From Chloracidobacterium sp. (GTDB lineage: Bacteria > Acidobacteriota > Blastocatellia > Pyrinomonadales > Pyrinomonadaceae), in the NCBI GenBank assembly GCA_016706275.1, contig JADJJY010000001.1, positions 930,001 to 994,000 of the forward strand: a stretch of 64,000 nt of DNA, given 5' to 3'. The notes under the pieces were generated by a model. It saw only the letters and a list, made by a program, of their open reading frames with translations, was not told the origin of the DNA and did not search any database. Numbering within the stretch: position 1 is the first letter of the stretch; each line of letters opens with the position of its first letter. Shown here one piece after another: positions 63,686-64,000 of this stretch. A program made the position numbers and the translations under genes.

Positions 63686-64000
63686 AATAATTGCCTCCGT
63701 GAAAATAGGTTGATATTTAGGCGAGCATATCCAGACAATTTATTAGACTTGGGGGTTTGTATCGCCCTAAAAATCTTTTCCCGATATGCTGTCTGTATCA
63801 GGATATGACCTTAATCTTGATTTGAAAGTACGTTAGCGAACATAAGCCCAAGTGCAATGTCTTTTTGTTGGCCGATTTTCGTGAAATAGTGATGCGATTG
63901 ACCGTATTACAAAGGTAAATAAAAGATCATCCAGATCGCAGAACTTCCGCGATCTATGCTTGGTATTTGATCTAGGAGCGATAGATCACCGATTTGAGCG
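63686..64000. other. Gene-free stretch at the right edge
   Basis: 315 bases without a recognisable gene. The first part should contain the promoter of the minus-strand DUF2383 gene. The short plus-strand frame here (to 63808) has poor composition. I see no tRNA, repeat array or convincing -35/-10 pair. A gene may start just beyond the edge. Confidence 0.6.

Overview
The window is a gene-dense piece of bacterial chromosome of moderate GC. The gene set (secreted S55, S8, S9 and penicillin-acylase type hydrolases, bTHX, an acidobacterial-looking conserved protein, and a 14-subunit-type complex I operon) suggests an acidobacterium, perhaps of the Blastocatellia/Pyrinomonadaceae kind. That placement is inference; there is no rRNA gene here to settle it. 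The only RNA gene I can support is tRNA-Leu(TAA).

Layout. 1-3124: end of a partial gene, an alpha/beta-hydrolase pseudoenzyme, and an S55 (SpoIVB-type) secreted peptidase. 3169-6410: a Mesh1-like alarmone hydrolase facing a minus-strand cluster of moaE, moaD, thiG, thiS and a conserved Ig-like protein. 6602-25544: a long NADH:quinone oxidoreductase operon, nuoABCDEF-[LCAT-like lipase, bTHX, DUF1579, DUF4345]-nuoGH-JK-[PpiC]-nuoLMN, followed by two small unknown genes. nuoI is absent. 25587-28021: a glutamine amidotransferase with an apparent one-base frameshift, converging on a YbdK-type ligase and a PilZ protein. 28118-32459: a LysR regulator divergent from a trans-sulfuration PLP enzyme, a PP2C phosphatase, an exported HExxH/EF-hand protein and an NfeD-like protein. 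32627-37400: tRNA-Leu, penicillin-acylase family enzyme, a possible structured RNA, a sigma-54-type promoter with an exported glycine-zipper protein, and an amidohydrolase. 37558-38493: malate dehydrogenase.

38734-47120 holds the most unusual locus. It opens with a secreted subtilase whose N-terminal domain resembles the first AAA+ module of ClpB/ClpC with a destroyed Walker A, and whose C-terminus is ten hexapeptide repeats. It has a sigma-54-like promoter with upstream direct repeats, and is followed by a GNAT acetyltransferase, a membrane PAS-GGDEF-EAL protein, a small unknown protein, a lytic transglycosylase and an amidohydrolase.

47107-52616 (minus): S9 peptidase, a CusF-SCO1 fusion lipoprotein and a TPR lytic transglycosylase. 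52672-54506: folD, MazG-like, coaE. 54515-63089: a peptide ABC transporter operon with two tandem binding lipoproteins, two permeases, an exported small protein and two ATPases, the second carrying an N-terminal zinc ribbon. 63143-63685: a DUF2383 protein. 63686-64000 has no gene I can recognise.

All calls come from reading the sequence and recognising family motifs. No database search, structure prediction or promoter computation was run.
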